A stretch of DNA of 64,000 bases from Batrachochytrium dendrobatidis JAM81 (lineage: Eukaryota; Chytridiomycota; Chytridiomycetes; Rhizophydiales): positions 408,452 to 472,451 of the forward strand of contig NW_006281112.1 in the NCBI RefSeq assembly GCF_000203795.2, in the 5' to 3' direction. Under the pieces are notes generated by a model. It searched no databases, was not told the origin of the DNA, and saw only the letters and a program-made list of their open reading frames with translations. Shown here piece by piece: positions 1-11,900 of the stretch. The position numbers and the translations under genes were made by a program. The first letter of the stretch is position 1. Every line of letters starts with the position of its first letter.

Positions 1-480
1 TATTCACAAAATCAAATACTTGTCCTGCAATGACCTTGAGAATAGGCAATAGGGTTGACTATTCGTTGTCAGAAATCGACTACTTTAATAAACATTCATC
101 TGTGATGCACACAAAATATAAGCTTAAACTGAGATTGACCTCATTGACATGCATTGTACAATCACCAGATTCATCCATTGGCTTCTGATGTTCTCAACCC
201 AACTCTATATCTTGAACTCACAGATCCATTCGCGTTCTAGCTCGAGAACAGCTTCGGAAATGTAATTGGTTCCATGTCGATCACTCAATGCTTGAATGAA
301 GGGAGAATTGAAGATTAAGCAAGTATAGAATGTATTGGAACTGTAATGTGAGCATTGGTTTAGTTTATATAAAATCAGCACAAAGACCAGCAAACTTTGT
401 CAAGGAATTCAGAACAATACTCGACGAACTTGACGACATCATTCAAAGATTGGCTGTAAATTCCAGCAATCCATAACACA
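1..480. repeat. Decayed copy of the window's MITE-like repeat, upstream of ERG9
   Basis: No convincing gene lies upstream of position 546. The stretch at about 60-270 resembles the element inside the ALG3 intron (about 24720-24940). Shared landmarks are the phrases TGTACAATCACCAGATTCAT and ATTCGCGTTCTAG, in the same order. Terminal inverted repeats are not clear here, so this is an old or truncated copy. Short open frames in it look accidental. Confidence 0.5.
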
Positions 481-545
481 GCCAATAATTCAAAAACAGT
501 TTTATTTCAATTCTTTGCTAGAATCAAAACATACAGTATTCTACT

Positions 546-2136
546 ATGGATGCACTATTGGCCTCTGCTGCCCACCCATCAGAAGTTGTTGCTCTTCTCA
601 AATACAAGTTTGGATCCCAAGAAAAGGTGGTTCACAAGGACTTATCATCCATTCCGCCAGAATCCAGCGACCAACACACATGGGCCATGTGTTACTATTT
701 CCTCAACAAAACCTCTCGATCCTTTGCCAGAGTCATTCAAGAACTGGACAAGGAGCTACAGGATCCTATCTGTATTTTTTATCTTGTCCTCCGTGGTCTA
801 GATACCATTGAGGACGACATGTCGATTCCTCTCAAGACCAAACTTCCGCTGCTGGAGTCATTCCATGAGATTAACTACAAAAAAGGATGGACCTTTCATG
901 AGTGCGGTCCAACAGAAAAGGATCGGATCTTGTTGGAACGATATGATGTTGTTATTGATCAGTTTTTGAAGCTGAAACCAAAGTGAGTCTGTTCATTATA
1001 TAGTCCTATGGTTAACTGTGGTGCCAATGGCTATAACCATTACAGCTGATTGTTGTCTAATCCATATCACTAACATTACATTAAACCAATTGCAACTGTA
1101 TTTGATGGATCTACTAGATACCAAAAGACCATCACTGATATTACCAAACGGATGGGTGCAGGCATGGCCGACTTTGTTAGCGGCAAAAAGGTCACTACGC
1201 TAGAGGACTTTGATCTCTATACTCACTATGTTGCTGGTCTGGTTGGCATCGGCCTAACTCACCTATTCTCTGATTCTGGGCTAGAAAGCAAGGCACTGGA
1301 AGAACATATGGATCTGGCCAACAGAATGGGCTTGTTTCTACAAAAGGTCAATATTCTCAAGGACTATTTAACCGATATCAAGGATGGACGTTTGTTTTGG
1401 CCTCGCGATGTATGGGAACTGTATGTCGGCAAAGACGAAGGTGTCGAGGCATTGGCTAGACCAGAGAATCTGCAGAATGCTGTTGCGTGTCTGAACCACC
1501 TGTGTGCTAATGCTTTACATCTTGTCCCCGACTGTCTGGACTATCTTGCTCTGTTAAAAAATCAGTCTGTTCTTCGATTTGCTGCAATCCCCCAAGTAAG
1601 TGGATTGATTGTACTAGTATTTCTGTCATCATTACTATTACACGATCGAGGTAGACTGACGTCTAAATATGTCTCTGTTAGTTGATGGCTCTGGCTTCTT
1701 TTAGTCTGTTTTACAACAATCCCGCCCTGTTCAAAAGCCATGGCAACAAGATCCGTCGAGGTCTTGCTGTAAAACTTATTGGAAAGAGTGGAGATTTTGA
1801 ATCCATCAAGCAAGTTTACTTCAACTATGCTATCAGCACGAGCCAAACTGCACGAATGGCTCTTGGATCTAATCCCGCTGATACAAGTTTTCCAGATATC
1901 TCCAATGCCTGTGCCAATGTAAGTTGATGTATATGGGTTTACAAGGTATTTATTTGTTGTACTCGTTGGGCTAATGTAATGACATACTTTAACAGATTGT
2001 GCGTTGGATTCACAATCACGACAAAGAAAATGGGTTGCCAGTTCGTAAAGCCGAAAGCTCGTCGGATTCACTCATTATTATTGTGACTGTCGTTGTTATG
2101 GCCATTGGTTTTTTGGGAGTTGTTTTTGTTGCCTAA
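546..2136 (+). CDS. ERG9: Squalene synthase (farnesyl-diphosphate farnesyltransferase)
   Basis: It joins two farnesyl diphosphates via presqualene diphosphate and reduces the product to squalene with NADPH, the committed step of ergosterol synthesis at the ER membrane. Exons 546-982, 1118-1595, 1682-1918 and 1996-2136 join in frame to 430 residues, close to the usual fungal length. Visible hallmarks are the first Asp-rich motif (LRGLDTIEDD), the second motif region (KDYLTDIKDGRLFWP), the segment AIPQLMALASFSLFYNN, and a C-terminal hydrophobic anchor (SLIIIVTVVVMAIGFLGVVF). All introns are GT-AG with clean phases. The second motif reads DYLTD where DYxED is usual. A repeat element begins within two bases of the stop codon, so the 3' UTR must lie inside it. 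Confidence 0.96.
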
Positions 2137-2137
2137 T

Positions 2138-2480
2138 TATTACAACCGTATTCGTGTAAAAACACTAAATAAAAGTGCCAAGATACATAATAAACTGCCA
2201 ATCTTATGGAATGACTGCAAGTATTGTTTTTGGAACTCTAGTTGGCTTGTCTTGTTCTTGGTGATTGACATGTATAGTTGCATTACTGCAATCTATGATT
2301 TTAAAATACACGAGTTGATACAGACTTGACAATTATCAAATTCAATATATGGATCTGGTGATTGCACAATATATGGTTATATCAAAAGACAATCTCAGTC
2401 CAAAACTATAGTTTGTATGCATCATATGATAAATATTGTTTATTGAATAAACAGTCAATTTGTAATAAAAAACCAACATT
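2138..2480 (+). repeat. MITE-like element, copy C, abutting the ERG9 stop codon
   Basis: It starts with a terminal motif reading ACAACCGTATTCGTGTAAAA. About 300 bp of its interior is nearly identical to the copy at 6067-6483 and to the reverse complement of 7597-8030; shared landmarks include GACTGCAAGTATTGTTTTTG and TTGATACAGA. The right terminus is not obvious. The remainder to 2608 is AT-rich with no gene seen. Confidence 0.8.
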
Positions 2481-2608
2481 TAATTATTGTTCTAGTACTG
2501 TTTATATCTCCATGCCGACTGTTTCAACCATATTTGGCGACTTTTTATATAATTATTTTTCATTCAATCTTTATCAAGACAGATAAAATGGTAATTGCAA
2601 CACTTTTT

Positions 2609-5600
2609 CTATAGGCCATGAGCTAAATGTCGTTTTCCAGATCCGGATAATGTCGGTAGCTCATTCATAAAGATCCGCAAGACTCGTTGCGCTTCAACAT
2701 AAATAGTATGTTCATTTTCTTTCGGCAAATGGGATAAACTTTCTTTAACCAAGTTTGATTTCTGTTCAAGTGCATAAGAGTCTAATTTAGTGGGCTGATC
2801 AGATTCGAATTTGGCTTTGAGAGACGCCTTTGCAGCCCATCGTTTCAAACGATTCATGATTCGCTTTCTACATCGTCCTCGATCCACAGTATGTACATAA
2901 ATCAATACGCCCAGCAATGACGGAAATTTCTATAATGAAAAGTAGCAATATTCGGTCAGATTTTTAGGATTGTATGCGAGGGCTTTACATAAACGTGTAT
3001 TTTGATATAATGACTCTAATCTATACCTTGGTAATAGTATCTCCGCTACACACTTGCATGAAACCACAAAACACGCTCCAAGCCAAATCAGATAATTCTT
3101 GGATTGCCAGATTTGCAATGATGTGATCAGATAGTAATAGAAAAACATGATTCCATGCGGCTTGGGGAACGATAGGTCTTGAATTCTGATCATCTGTGCA
3201 CTCTGATTGACGGCGTTCTCGCATCATTGTCCAAATAATCTCCAAATGGGATGCCTCTAATGGACTTTTAGAACATTCTGTCTGTAAAGATTGTCAAATA
3301 CTGGTTTTATCTATTCTAGTATGCATATTGTTGATATCAGTGCTTACCACGCTACGGACTCCCATGCATACACCATATTCCCACCACACTTTGTAAATCT
3401 GAGGCTTGTTTTCGTCAAGTAGAAAGGGCAAATTCCATGTGATGGTATGATTGCTGTTTTTTTTAGTAGTGGCTTTAAGAAGGTCTAAACGAACGGTATC
3501 TCCAGCATTGACCAAACCACGCACAAATGCCGTGCAGAGTGTTTGGTGTTTATAAAGTACTTTTGATATAAAGATAAGCACTAAATTGTTGGATACATGC
3601 AACCAATCATTTGATACAGGGTTAGGAATCATCAATCCAATTGTTTTGCTCATTTCTTTTAGTTGACCAAAACATACTGGTTTTTAAAACTTCACCAGTA
3701 AACCACTTGAGTAAGGTATTTGCAATTCCTAACAAATCTTGCAAGAGAGTAAACTCGGGAGATTCGCGTAGACAGTCGATTGGTAAGATTTCCAGCAATG
3801 TTACAACAACTTTCATGTATGCTTTTTGTAGTGCACATGGACATTGCGGGTTAATTACAATTTTCAAAAATGCACGCAGAGAAGAATCCACTACATCAGC
3901 CATAACTCGATGCTCCAGTGGTACACCAGCACGTATTATTGCTGCAACAATGTGCAGTGCTGCAGAGACTTCAAGAGCAGGAATATCAGCAGTAGATAGT
4001 ATAGTAACACCAGGATTGGCAGATGTATCTGATATAGTCGTGGAACCATTTTTTAATGGCAGAAACAGTACATTTCCCTGGTTTGATCTTTTGAATGCGT
4101 TTATAATTGTTAAACACTCGCTAAGATGCAACACGGTGAACTGGTATGTGGCAGAGTGAATTGGATAGTTGTATATGGCGTTGAAAGATGCCAAGAAAAA
4201 TATAAACTCGCTGCCAGACGATGATTTGCTTCGAGTTGCAGGCCATTGCAGTTTGTCTTTGTGAATTGATGCCTATTTGATGTATTTATGGTTTAAATGC
4301 ATCTAGTAATGATTCAAGCCAAAATGTATGAATATTGGAATCTACCTTGATTTCCATAAATATTCGAACTCGGTCAATTTCAGAAATATTTGGACCAAGA
4401 TAAGCATGCAGGATTCGTGCAATAAATGGCATTTTATCCATTGTAGGCAAACTAATCTGTTGAATTACTCCATTAAAATCCCTTGCCATTGACAGCCATT
4501 TGTAACTCTTTCCTGTTGCAAGCATATACTGGCAGGTATCTCCCACATAGTATATAATTGCAGTGGCAGCTACATTCATCATTTCAAATGATATTCGCTG
4601 AATTGTTAGCATGCCAACTATATAGCAAGGTAGTCCAAACTGTATGAGAAAGTGCTAAACTTGCCTTGAAATACCTTGGTTGATGATCCATAGTTGACAA
4701 TGAGTGGAAGGAATGTGTCAAACAGAATCTGAAAATCAAGCGGTGGACTCTGTTGTATTGCAGAAATAATCTCTGGTGTCTGCCATATTTATTATTGGCA
4801 GTGTTAAATTAAGATTACTTGAAAGGGCAGCCACAATCAACTTACCGACGCTCTCAGGATTTCAAGCAAAGCATTTACTTCAAACCTTGAGCCAGTCTCA
4901 ATGCTTTGACAAATGATATCCCTCACAGTATTAGCTGGAAATGTACTTCGGTGGAAATTAATCTGTGTATCTGCAATATTGAAGATCTGACAAATCACTC
5001 GCATCAGCGAAACCTGCGTTTATGACAATGTATATTGGTTATTTAGGCTCATTTCACAAATGGAAATTTAATTTGCTTACTCTTCCTACTACTGGCTCCT
5101 CCGTGGATGGATCGCCGTCAGTGTCTAGCACTGCATTTGCATTCATTTTTGAAAGTTTTCCTGGACTATATCCATTACTTATGTTGAGATGTAACGGTTC
5201 ATCTAGTCCGTCATTACTTTCCGTGCCAAAATTTTCCATCAAACTATTCTGTCGTGCAGAAAACAGGATTCGATCTAGTGCAGTCTGATGTTCTTGTTCA
5301 TCACTTGTGTTGGACCGGGTTTTGTTGCTAGATCCACCAGACGAAGCTTTCTGTGTCTTTGATGCACTTTTTTTGGTCTGTGAGGAAATGCTGGCAGTTG
5401 TAGCCAAGACTCCCTCTGGATGCGAACCTTTATTATTGATATGCCAGTATATGACAGAAAGCAAGATACTGGCACTCTCAGAACTACAAGATGCTACATT
5501 GGCGCATATTTCTTTTGAGATTGGAATCGAGTGCTTCTGTTTATCGAGCGTGTCATTAAGCCAACCCTGAGCAATTAGAATATGTAGACATTTCAAGATG

Positions 5601-5983
5601 AACAGGTTTCAATATAAAATAACCTTACAATAAACACTCGCTCCAGCATCCCCCAGTTATTGTTTTTGGCTCCACCTCCTGTCCCAGTGTCAAACGCATG
5701 CATTTGTACATCAGCAGGATAGTATTTTGCCAGTATTTCTGCCACCAAAAATCCATTTGAAAAGTCACTAAATTCATATCAAAGTTGGAATATAACTTCA
5801 AATCAATATATGCTACGATATCTATCTAGCGCTTGAAATGAATTGAGAGCTTTATGATACTGACACGCTGGTAAGAGATTTGGTGAAACATATTCAAACA
5901 TACCGTTTATAGTTTTTTACAGAATAAGAAAGATCAAGACCCTGTATCCATTTGATGATTTCTCTTGGTAGTGTTGTTGCCAT
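2609..5983 (-). CDS. CLAMP/SPATA4-type CH-domain protein with long helical C-terminal region
   Basis: Ten exons on the minus strand (5983-5904, 5767-5629, 5566-5081, 5013-4846, 4779-4665, 4617-4346, 4272-3678, 3655-3348, 3281-3027, 2929-2609) join in frame to 912 residues. The N-terminus (LPREIIKWIQGLDLSYS, then RDFSNGFLVAEILAKYYP, then NNNWGMLERVF) matches the calponin-homology-like domain of the SPEF1/CLAMP and SPATA4 families, which are associated with microtubules and axonemes. A Ser/Lys-rich linker follows at roughly residues 125-235. The remaining 680 residues are helix-rich and look armadillo-like, but I do not recognise them. Known SPATA4 and SPEF1 proteins are much shorter, so the long tail is unusual. 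The fifth intron (4618-4664) appears to use a GC donor. A role in zoospore flagella is inference. Confidence 0.8.
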
Positions 5984-6066
5984 TTAAATCTTTGGCTACG
6001 GATTTAAACTATTGGTCAAGATAGCTTTTTCAGGTTTAGTTGAACAAAACACGCGAGTAATCAAGT

Positions 6067-6483
6067 AAGCATGCTGTATTCACGTAAAACAAAAGATTGA
6101 TAAATACATAAACTGTCAGCCTCATGAAATGACTGCAAGTATTGTTTTTGGAACTCTAGTTGGCTTGTCTTGTTCTTGGTGATTGGCATGTATAGTTGCA
6201 TTACTGCAATCTATGATTTTAAAATACACGAGTTGATACAGATTTGACAATTATCAAATTCAATATATGGATATGGTGATTGCACAATATATGGTTATAT
6301 CAAAAGACAATCTCAGTCCAAAACTATAGTTTGCGTGCATCATATGATGAATATTGTTTATTGAATAAACAGTCGATTCAAGTCAATGTGTAACAAGACA
6401 GTAAATATTCATTGTCTATTTTGAAGCAAAAGGCAATCAAATACATGAATATGAGTTGCATTTTACGCGAATGTAGCTGTAAT
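6067..6483 (+). repeat. MITE-like element, copy A, upstream of the EF-hand gene
   Basis: The left end reads GCTGTATTCACGTAAAAC (6073-6090). The right end, about 6459-6482, is its imperfect inverse (TTTTACGCGAATGTAGCTGT). The interior matches copy C (2138-2480) and the reverse complement of copy B (7597-8030). The right end lies about 50 bp before the chosen EF-hand start codon. Confidence 0.85.
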
Positions 6484-6531
6484 TTAACTACAAACATAGT
6501 CGAGTTTATCAGTAAATTACGCTTGAACAGA

Positions 6532-7616
6532 ATGTCGAAACAACCACCCATTACGTACTCATTATCAGTCTCTAAAAAACCAGAGACGGTTGACAGTACA
6601 GCACTGCTTGTGAAAAACTCTGAACCATTTTCAAGCAAGCGGACATCAACTAATTCAAATGGATTTCGACAGTCGTCGAGTGCGAGTTCTGCCCAAAGAA
6701 ATAAAGAAAAGGTGGCATTTCCTGATGTTATTGAATCAAAGTCCCATTCTAATGCTCGAAATAGCAATACAGACAATATGAATGCATCTCAACAATCAAG
6801 CGAAATGTGTTTTAATGCTTCCAGTAAGTAAATTGACTATAGCTCAATGTAGATTCAATCACGCTAGTTTGATGGTGTTTTGAGTATCCAATAACAGCAG
6901 CTAATGATTTGATATTAGCTTCTAGATCTGTCATGGCACCAGAAGTTCCCAAGTCTCTGCATTTTAAAGATCTGTTTGACAGCATGCAGAAGGAAAAATC
7001 CAAAACCCAAACCAATACATTTTTATCAATGAAGGAAGAACTGATGGCAGAAAAAAAGCAACGTGTAAGACGAGAGATCAGTGAAATGAATCTTAGTCCA
7101 GAAGAAAGTGAATACTATGTCGAGGTAAATCACCAACATGCATTATTTAGATTTCAATGCATTTTTGATACACGTTTAATTTACTGTCGAGATTAGGCTT
7201 TTTGCATATTTGACCTGGATGGAAGCGGAACAATTGATATAGAGGAATTAGGAGAAGTAATGAAATCACTTGGACTCGAGGTAACTGAAGCAGAACTCCG
7301 AGGCATGATGAGTCGTATCAAATTGGGAGAAGTAGAAGAGATTACAGTTGTAGAGTTTGTTCAACTCATGGCATCGATGCGGACACAAGGAGGGGTGGTT
7401 GAAACTGGACGGGATATGATTCAGGCGTATGGATTAATGGATGTAGATAACGACGGATTAATCAGTCCACATGATCTCATGCATGCATTTGAATGTGTTG
7501 GAGAAAAAATATCACTAGAGCAAGCACAGGACATGATCCGAGTTGCAGACCATGACCTGGATGGAACTTGTGATTTTTCGGATTTTGAGCGAATATTAAC
7601 AGCTACATTCGCGTAA
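6532..7616 (+). CDS. Centrin/calmodulin-like EF-hand protein with long N-terminal extension
   Basis: Exons 6532-6823, 6919-7124 and 7197-7616 join in frame to 305 residues. An earlier in-frame ATG (6442) lies inside the repeat element, so the ATG at 6532, just past its end, was preferred. The first 165 residues are Ser/Asn-rich then charged and helical (KEELMAEKKQRVRREI). The C-terminal 140 residues carry four EF-hand positions. The first loop is canonical (DLDGSGTIDIEE, about 172-183) and the second is degenerate. The third (DVDNDGLISPHD, about 248) and fourth (DHDLDGTCDFSD, about 285) are calcium-competent or nearly so, although both end in Asp. The core is centrin-sized and the extension is not typical. 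The final codons and TAA lie inside the terminal repeat of element copy B, so the gene end is shared with a mobile-element end. Confidence 0.85.
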
Positions 7617-8030
7617 AATGCAATTCGTATTCATGTATTTGATTGCCTTTTGCTTCAAAATAGACAATGAATATTTGTTGTCTTGTTACACATTGACTTG
7701 AATTGACTGTTTATTCAATAAACAATATTCATCATATGATGCATACAAACTATAGTTTTGGACTGAGATTGTCTTTTGATATAACCATATATTGTGCAAT
7801 CACCAGATCCATATATTGAATTTGATAATTGTCAAATCTGTATCAACTCGTGTATTTTAAAATCATAGATTGTATTATAGTCTAAGAGATTGCAGTAATG
7901 CAACTATACATGCCAATCACCAAGAACAAGACAAGCCAACTAGAGTTCCAAAAACAATACTTGCAGTCATTTCATGAGGCTGACAGTTTATGTATTTATC
8001 AATCTTTCGTTTTACGTGAATACAGCAACT
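7597..8030 (-). repeat. MITE-like element, copy B, inverted relative to copy A
   Basis: It is the reverse complement of copy A over its whole length, from the terminal motif at 7600-7619 (CAGCTACATTCGCGTAAAAT) to TTTTACGTGAATACAGC at about 8010-8025. With copy A it forms inverted arms of roughly 420 bp around the EF-hand gene. The left terminus overlaps the EF-hand stop codon (7614-7616). The rest of the gap to 8199 shows nothing else. Confidence 0.85.
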
Positions 8031-8199
8031 AAAGATTGAATTGATAGAATTAAATAATAAAGTACTTTGCAACAAAGGCAAATCATATCGAATAGAAGAC
8101 CAAGTTTAGATCCAAACTTGATTTGTTTTCTTTCCTCAAGCCATCACTTGTAGTGTCAAGATTTACTCATCATCCATTACTCCACCTTCCTCTGCGTCC

Positions 8200-10951
8200 A
8201 TGAACGGCGAGCCCCGCCATCCTGGCCTTTTGCGTCCTACTAGTCTATCAAATGGTGTTACTATTTCTGGTGCTAGCACTACCACTTCGGACAACTTGCG
8301 CTCTCGGAACAAGCGTAGAGATGATGCTATTCGTAAAAAGGTGCAACTAGAAAGCGTTGAATTGTTTCCTTACACTTGTGTTATAGGCTTTTGAATGAGC
8401 ACTGGATTGTTTATGGCATGGCCATTGCTCAGCTCACTCTTGAAGCCAATGCTTTGCAAGGCTTGCTGTTAGTACTTGCTAGATTTCCACACCAAAACCA
8501 ACCGCCACCATTTTATCCTGTAATCAACGAGAATTTGGATTTGGATTTGGGTTGGTATGGCTTGTCAACTCAAAACTATCATTGTTTACTACTCATAAAA
8601 CCTATAAACGAATTGAAAGGGAATAATCCTTAATGCAGTCTTGCTCGATCTTGGTTTATAGTGGTTGCTTTTACTCGGATATCTGACAAATTCTATTGGG
8701 TGTTGGATATCAAATCTTGCTCTTGTATGGATCTTTTCATTTTAAATGCTCTAACGACTAATACTGTGATATTTAGGTTGAACAAGAACTCTCTCGTCGC
8801 ACAATGAAACGCAATTCTGCAAGTTCTGCTTCGGGCCAGAAGCATGATACCCGTCGAACTCGTGTTGGAACAGTGTCTTCGCTTCGACCTGCACCTGCTA
8901 TTATCATTATTGAAACTGCCCGGATCATTCAAGCTGCACAGCTTATGGCTGCAAAACGCACTGATGCTGTTCTTGTTGTTGGAGAGGATGGTGCACTTGC
9001 CGGAATTCTAACAGACAAAGATATTGCTTATAGGGTTGTTGCTGAAGGATTGGACATTCGAACAACTCCAGTTTCTAGTGTTATGACTCGCGATCCCATT
9101 GCCGTGTATGACAAGGGAAGCAGAAACGAAGCCTTGAACATCATGGTTTCTCGTCGCTTTCGTCATTTGCCTGTGATCAGTGAAACCGGTGGCGGCAATG
9201 ATGATGATGACAACGAGTTTGATGAAGCCGCTGGTGGTACCAGTGTTGTGGGTCTGCTGGATATCACAAAATGTGTCTTTGAACGCATTGACGATTTAGA
9301 GCGTAAAGTTAATGAAGATTTGAACATCATTAGCGCTATGGAGGCATTGGAACGTCGTGGCACTGTCGCTGCTGAACATGTTGGCGTGGTTCGTCAACAC
9401 CATGGATGTCCTGACGTTGGTTTTGTATTGACCCAAACGATTGGAGGTCAGTTGGAGCATGGCACAGTTCCAGAAGTATCCATCAAATCAAGTGTCCGGG
9501 ATGCTGCACGCATTATGAAGGCATATCATACTACTGCTGTATTGGTAATTGGAAACAGTAATGATGATGAACAAATTGGTGGTATTTTTACTACAAAGGA
9601 TATTGTACTACGTGTTATTGCTGCATCTCTCGATCCGATGACCACTTCTGTTGTTAGAGTTATGGTACGTCGTCATCTGTGCATTGATGTACTGTAGATG
9701 GATATTTAGACTTGGTCATTATCTTGTTGCTCTATTTAGCTAAACTTGTTTTGAAACTTCATATTTATTAGACCCCACATCCTGATTATGTACTGGCAAG
9801 CACATCTATTTTAGATGCTCTTAAAAAGCTTAACAGTGAGTCTATTTTTCTTCAAGTATAAATGTTTGAATGTTTACTCACTGGCCATAATTTAAACCCT
9901 GCTAGCTGGTCACTATCTCCACTTACCCGTTGTCGATGGTGGAGTTCCTATTGGTCTTGTAGACGTAATGACTCTTACTATATCCATGCTGACTTATTTG
10001 ATGACCAAGGATCTTGGCACTCAGGAAGGATCAATTTCTGAAGACGGTCCATTATGGAACAAATTTTGGAACTCGACATTTGCAGGATCTACTATCGAAA
10101 CCGAATCCGACCGTCTTTCGCAAACCTCTGACAGCCGACCATCTGGATCCATCCACTACCAGCCTAGTTCTTCTAGTCAGCATGCCACTGAAATGAGCAA
10201 CAGGCAATCTTTACAGCTTCAAAGAACGCTGTCACCTCATCCTGACGAGTATTCATCCATGCTTTCTCGCTCTCAGATTCAAAATGATGATCCAAATATG
10301 TTTACATTCAAGCTTAAGGATATGACGCGTACTGGAAATGGCAAAGTATTTCGTTTTAGTTCCAGATTCAACTCTCTTTCCGAGGTATATGCCCAAGTGT
10401 GTCTTAAAACAGGTGCCAAGTCTCTGATTTTTGAAGCAGCAGCAACCAGCGGTACTACGCATAGTATGCGCTCTGAACACCTCGATCTTGAAACAAAAGA
10501 TGGGGAAATTGTTCGTATCTGCTATATGGATGACGAGAATGATGTTGTTCATCTTGAATCTGACAAGGACGTTGAAGAAGCTGTATTGATGTCACGCCGC
10601 CTTGGGTTGACTCGTCTGATGATTTACCTAGGAGAGCCGTTATTGCAGAATGCAGTAACAGATTCTCAGTACTCTTCAGGAACTGCTACGCCTAATGTAG
10701 GTCACCATGGTCAAGTTGTTCGTTACGAAGATTCACATCAATCAGTTGTCTCGGAGCAGTCATTGGTTGAAGGTGGAAACTCTCGCATAAACCCAGTTGT
10801 TGTCTACAACCCCATAAACGGTGGGCAAGGCCGAGATCCTCCAGCTAGCATTGTGGATTATTTGAAAGATGCACCACTTCCTGTCAACATTGCCATTTCT
10901 GCTGGTATTATTGTTGTCGCCTCGTATCTTATTATGAAACTTCAGAGATGA
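8200..10951 (+). CDS. CBS-domain and PB1-domain protein with C-terminal membrane anchor
   Basis: Exons 8200-8340, 8777-9664, 9772-9835 and 9906-10951 join in frame to 712 residues. The basic stretch RRDDAIRKK joins to VEQELSRR across the first intron. That intron is long (436 nt) and has a weak GTGCAA donor, so this join is the least certain. Four CBS motifs follow (AGILTDKDIAYRVV, SVMTRDPIAVY, GIFTTKDIVLRVIA, HLPVVDGGVPIGLVDVMTL), spanning about residues 65-385. A PB1 domain lies at about 495-605 (FKLKDMTRTGNGKVFRFSS, then an acidic patch). A single hydrophobic segment lies at about 690-708 before the end. This order matches the fungal Mug70-type CBS/PB1 family. CBS pairs commonly bind adenosine ligands and PB1 domains mediate pairing, but the cellular role is not established. 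The C-terminal segment suggests tail-anchoring. Confidence 0.88.
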
Positions 10952-11900
10952 TGGGATTGTGATATGGATTGAGATTTATAACCCTACTTTGAGTTCAATT
11001 GGCCATTTGATGAATTTATGAAAGGAATTAGACCAAGGTTAGTTTTGACGAGGTACAAAGCAACAATAACTTTAAAGATATCACTTCAAGACTTGCTTGT
11101 ATGTGGTCTGAGTAGATGTTTGCTTGCACTTCTTTATTAAAAATAAACAACGTTTTGTCCACGTTAGACCATATTTTGAGTAAGACAGTCTAGCAGGGTT
11201 CCACCCTTGAACGAGTTTTGGTTCAACGAAGCGAGTCCAACGGTTTAATATTCAGCCCGATCCAAGCACAGCGGCTGGAAATGCCTGGTTTTCAAGTGGA
11301 TCAAGTAAATCGTCAAAGCATTTAACATGTGGTGTATATTTAGAAACGTGCTTATTGCTATGATAAGCAAGGAGAACTGCGATATAGAGTTGATTTCATT
11401 GTAACCCTTGAGTTGGACTTGACCATATTCTAATGGATCGATGTGATTTAGTATAGTAATAGTACAACAATAGTACAACAAAACACACATGGGATACGTA
11501 GGGATCGATTATAAAAAAACTCATTTGCACTTTAAAATAGTTGATTCTGAGCAGCATCTCAGTATTTCATAGCAATGCACGCGATTGCAGTGACTGAACA
11601 TGTTGAAACAGCCATTAAACGCGTTCGACCACAGCCGCGAAATCACCCTTCGCAGCAACTTTTGCTTTCAAATAGTCAATATATCGCATTGTGATTAACC
11701 ATTTCCATCTGCGTTGAACTTTGTCAACCTACATTACTTGTTTGATACTTTATTTCTATCTACTCATTAATTGTTGGATTGCTGCTGTCATTGCCTTTTG
11801 GATCGTCTGTTCTTGAATCTGTATAGTGTCCAAACCTGTTGGTCACCACTAACCATTTCCAAAGTATCGTTTGCACAATCCATAGTACAGTTTGACCTGA
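10952..11900. other. Intergenic, no gene seen
   Basis: About 950 bp of AT-rich sequence between the CBS-PB1 and bHLH genes. Short open frames on both strands have no protein-like composition. No intact repeat element or RNA gene was recognised. Confidence 0.5.

Noticed and set aside
205..393. 62-codon minus-strand frame upstream of ERG9
   Set aside because: It lies in a decayed repeat copy and has no protein-like features beyond chance.
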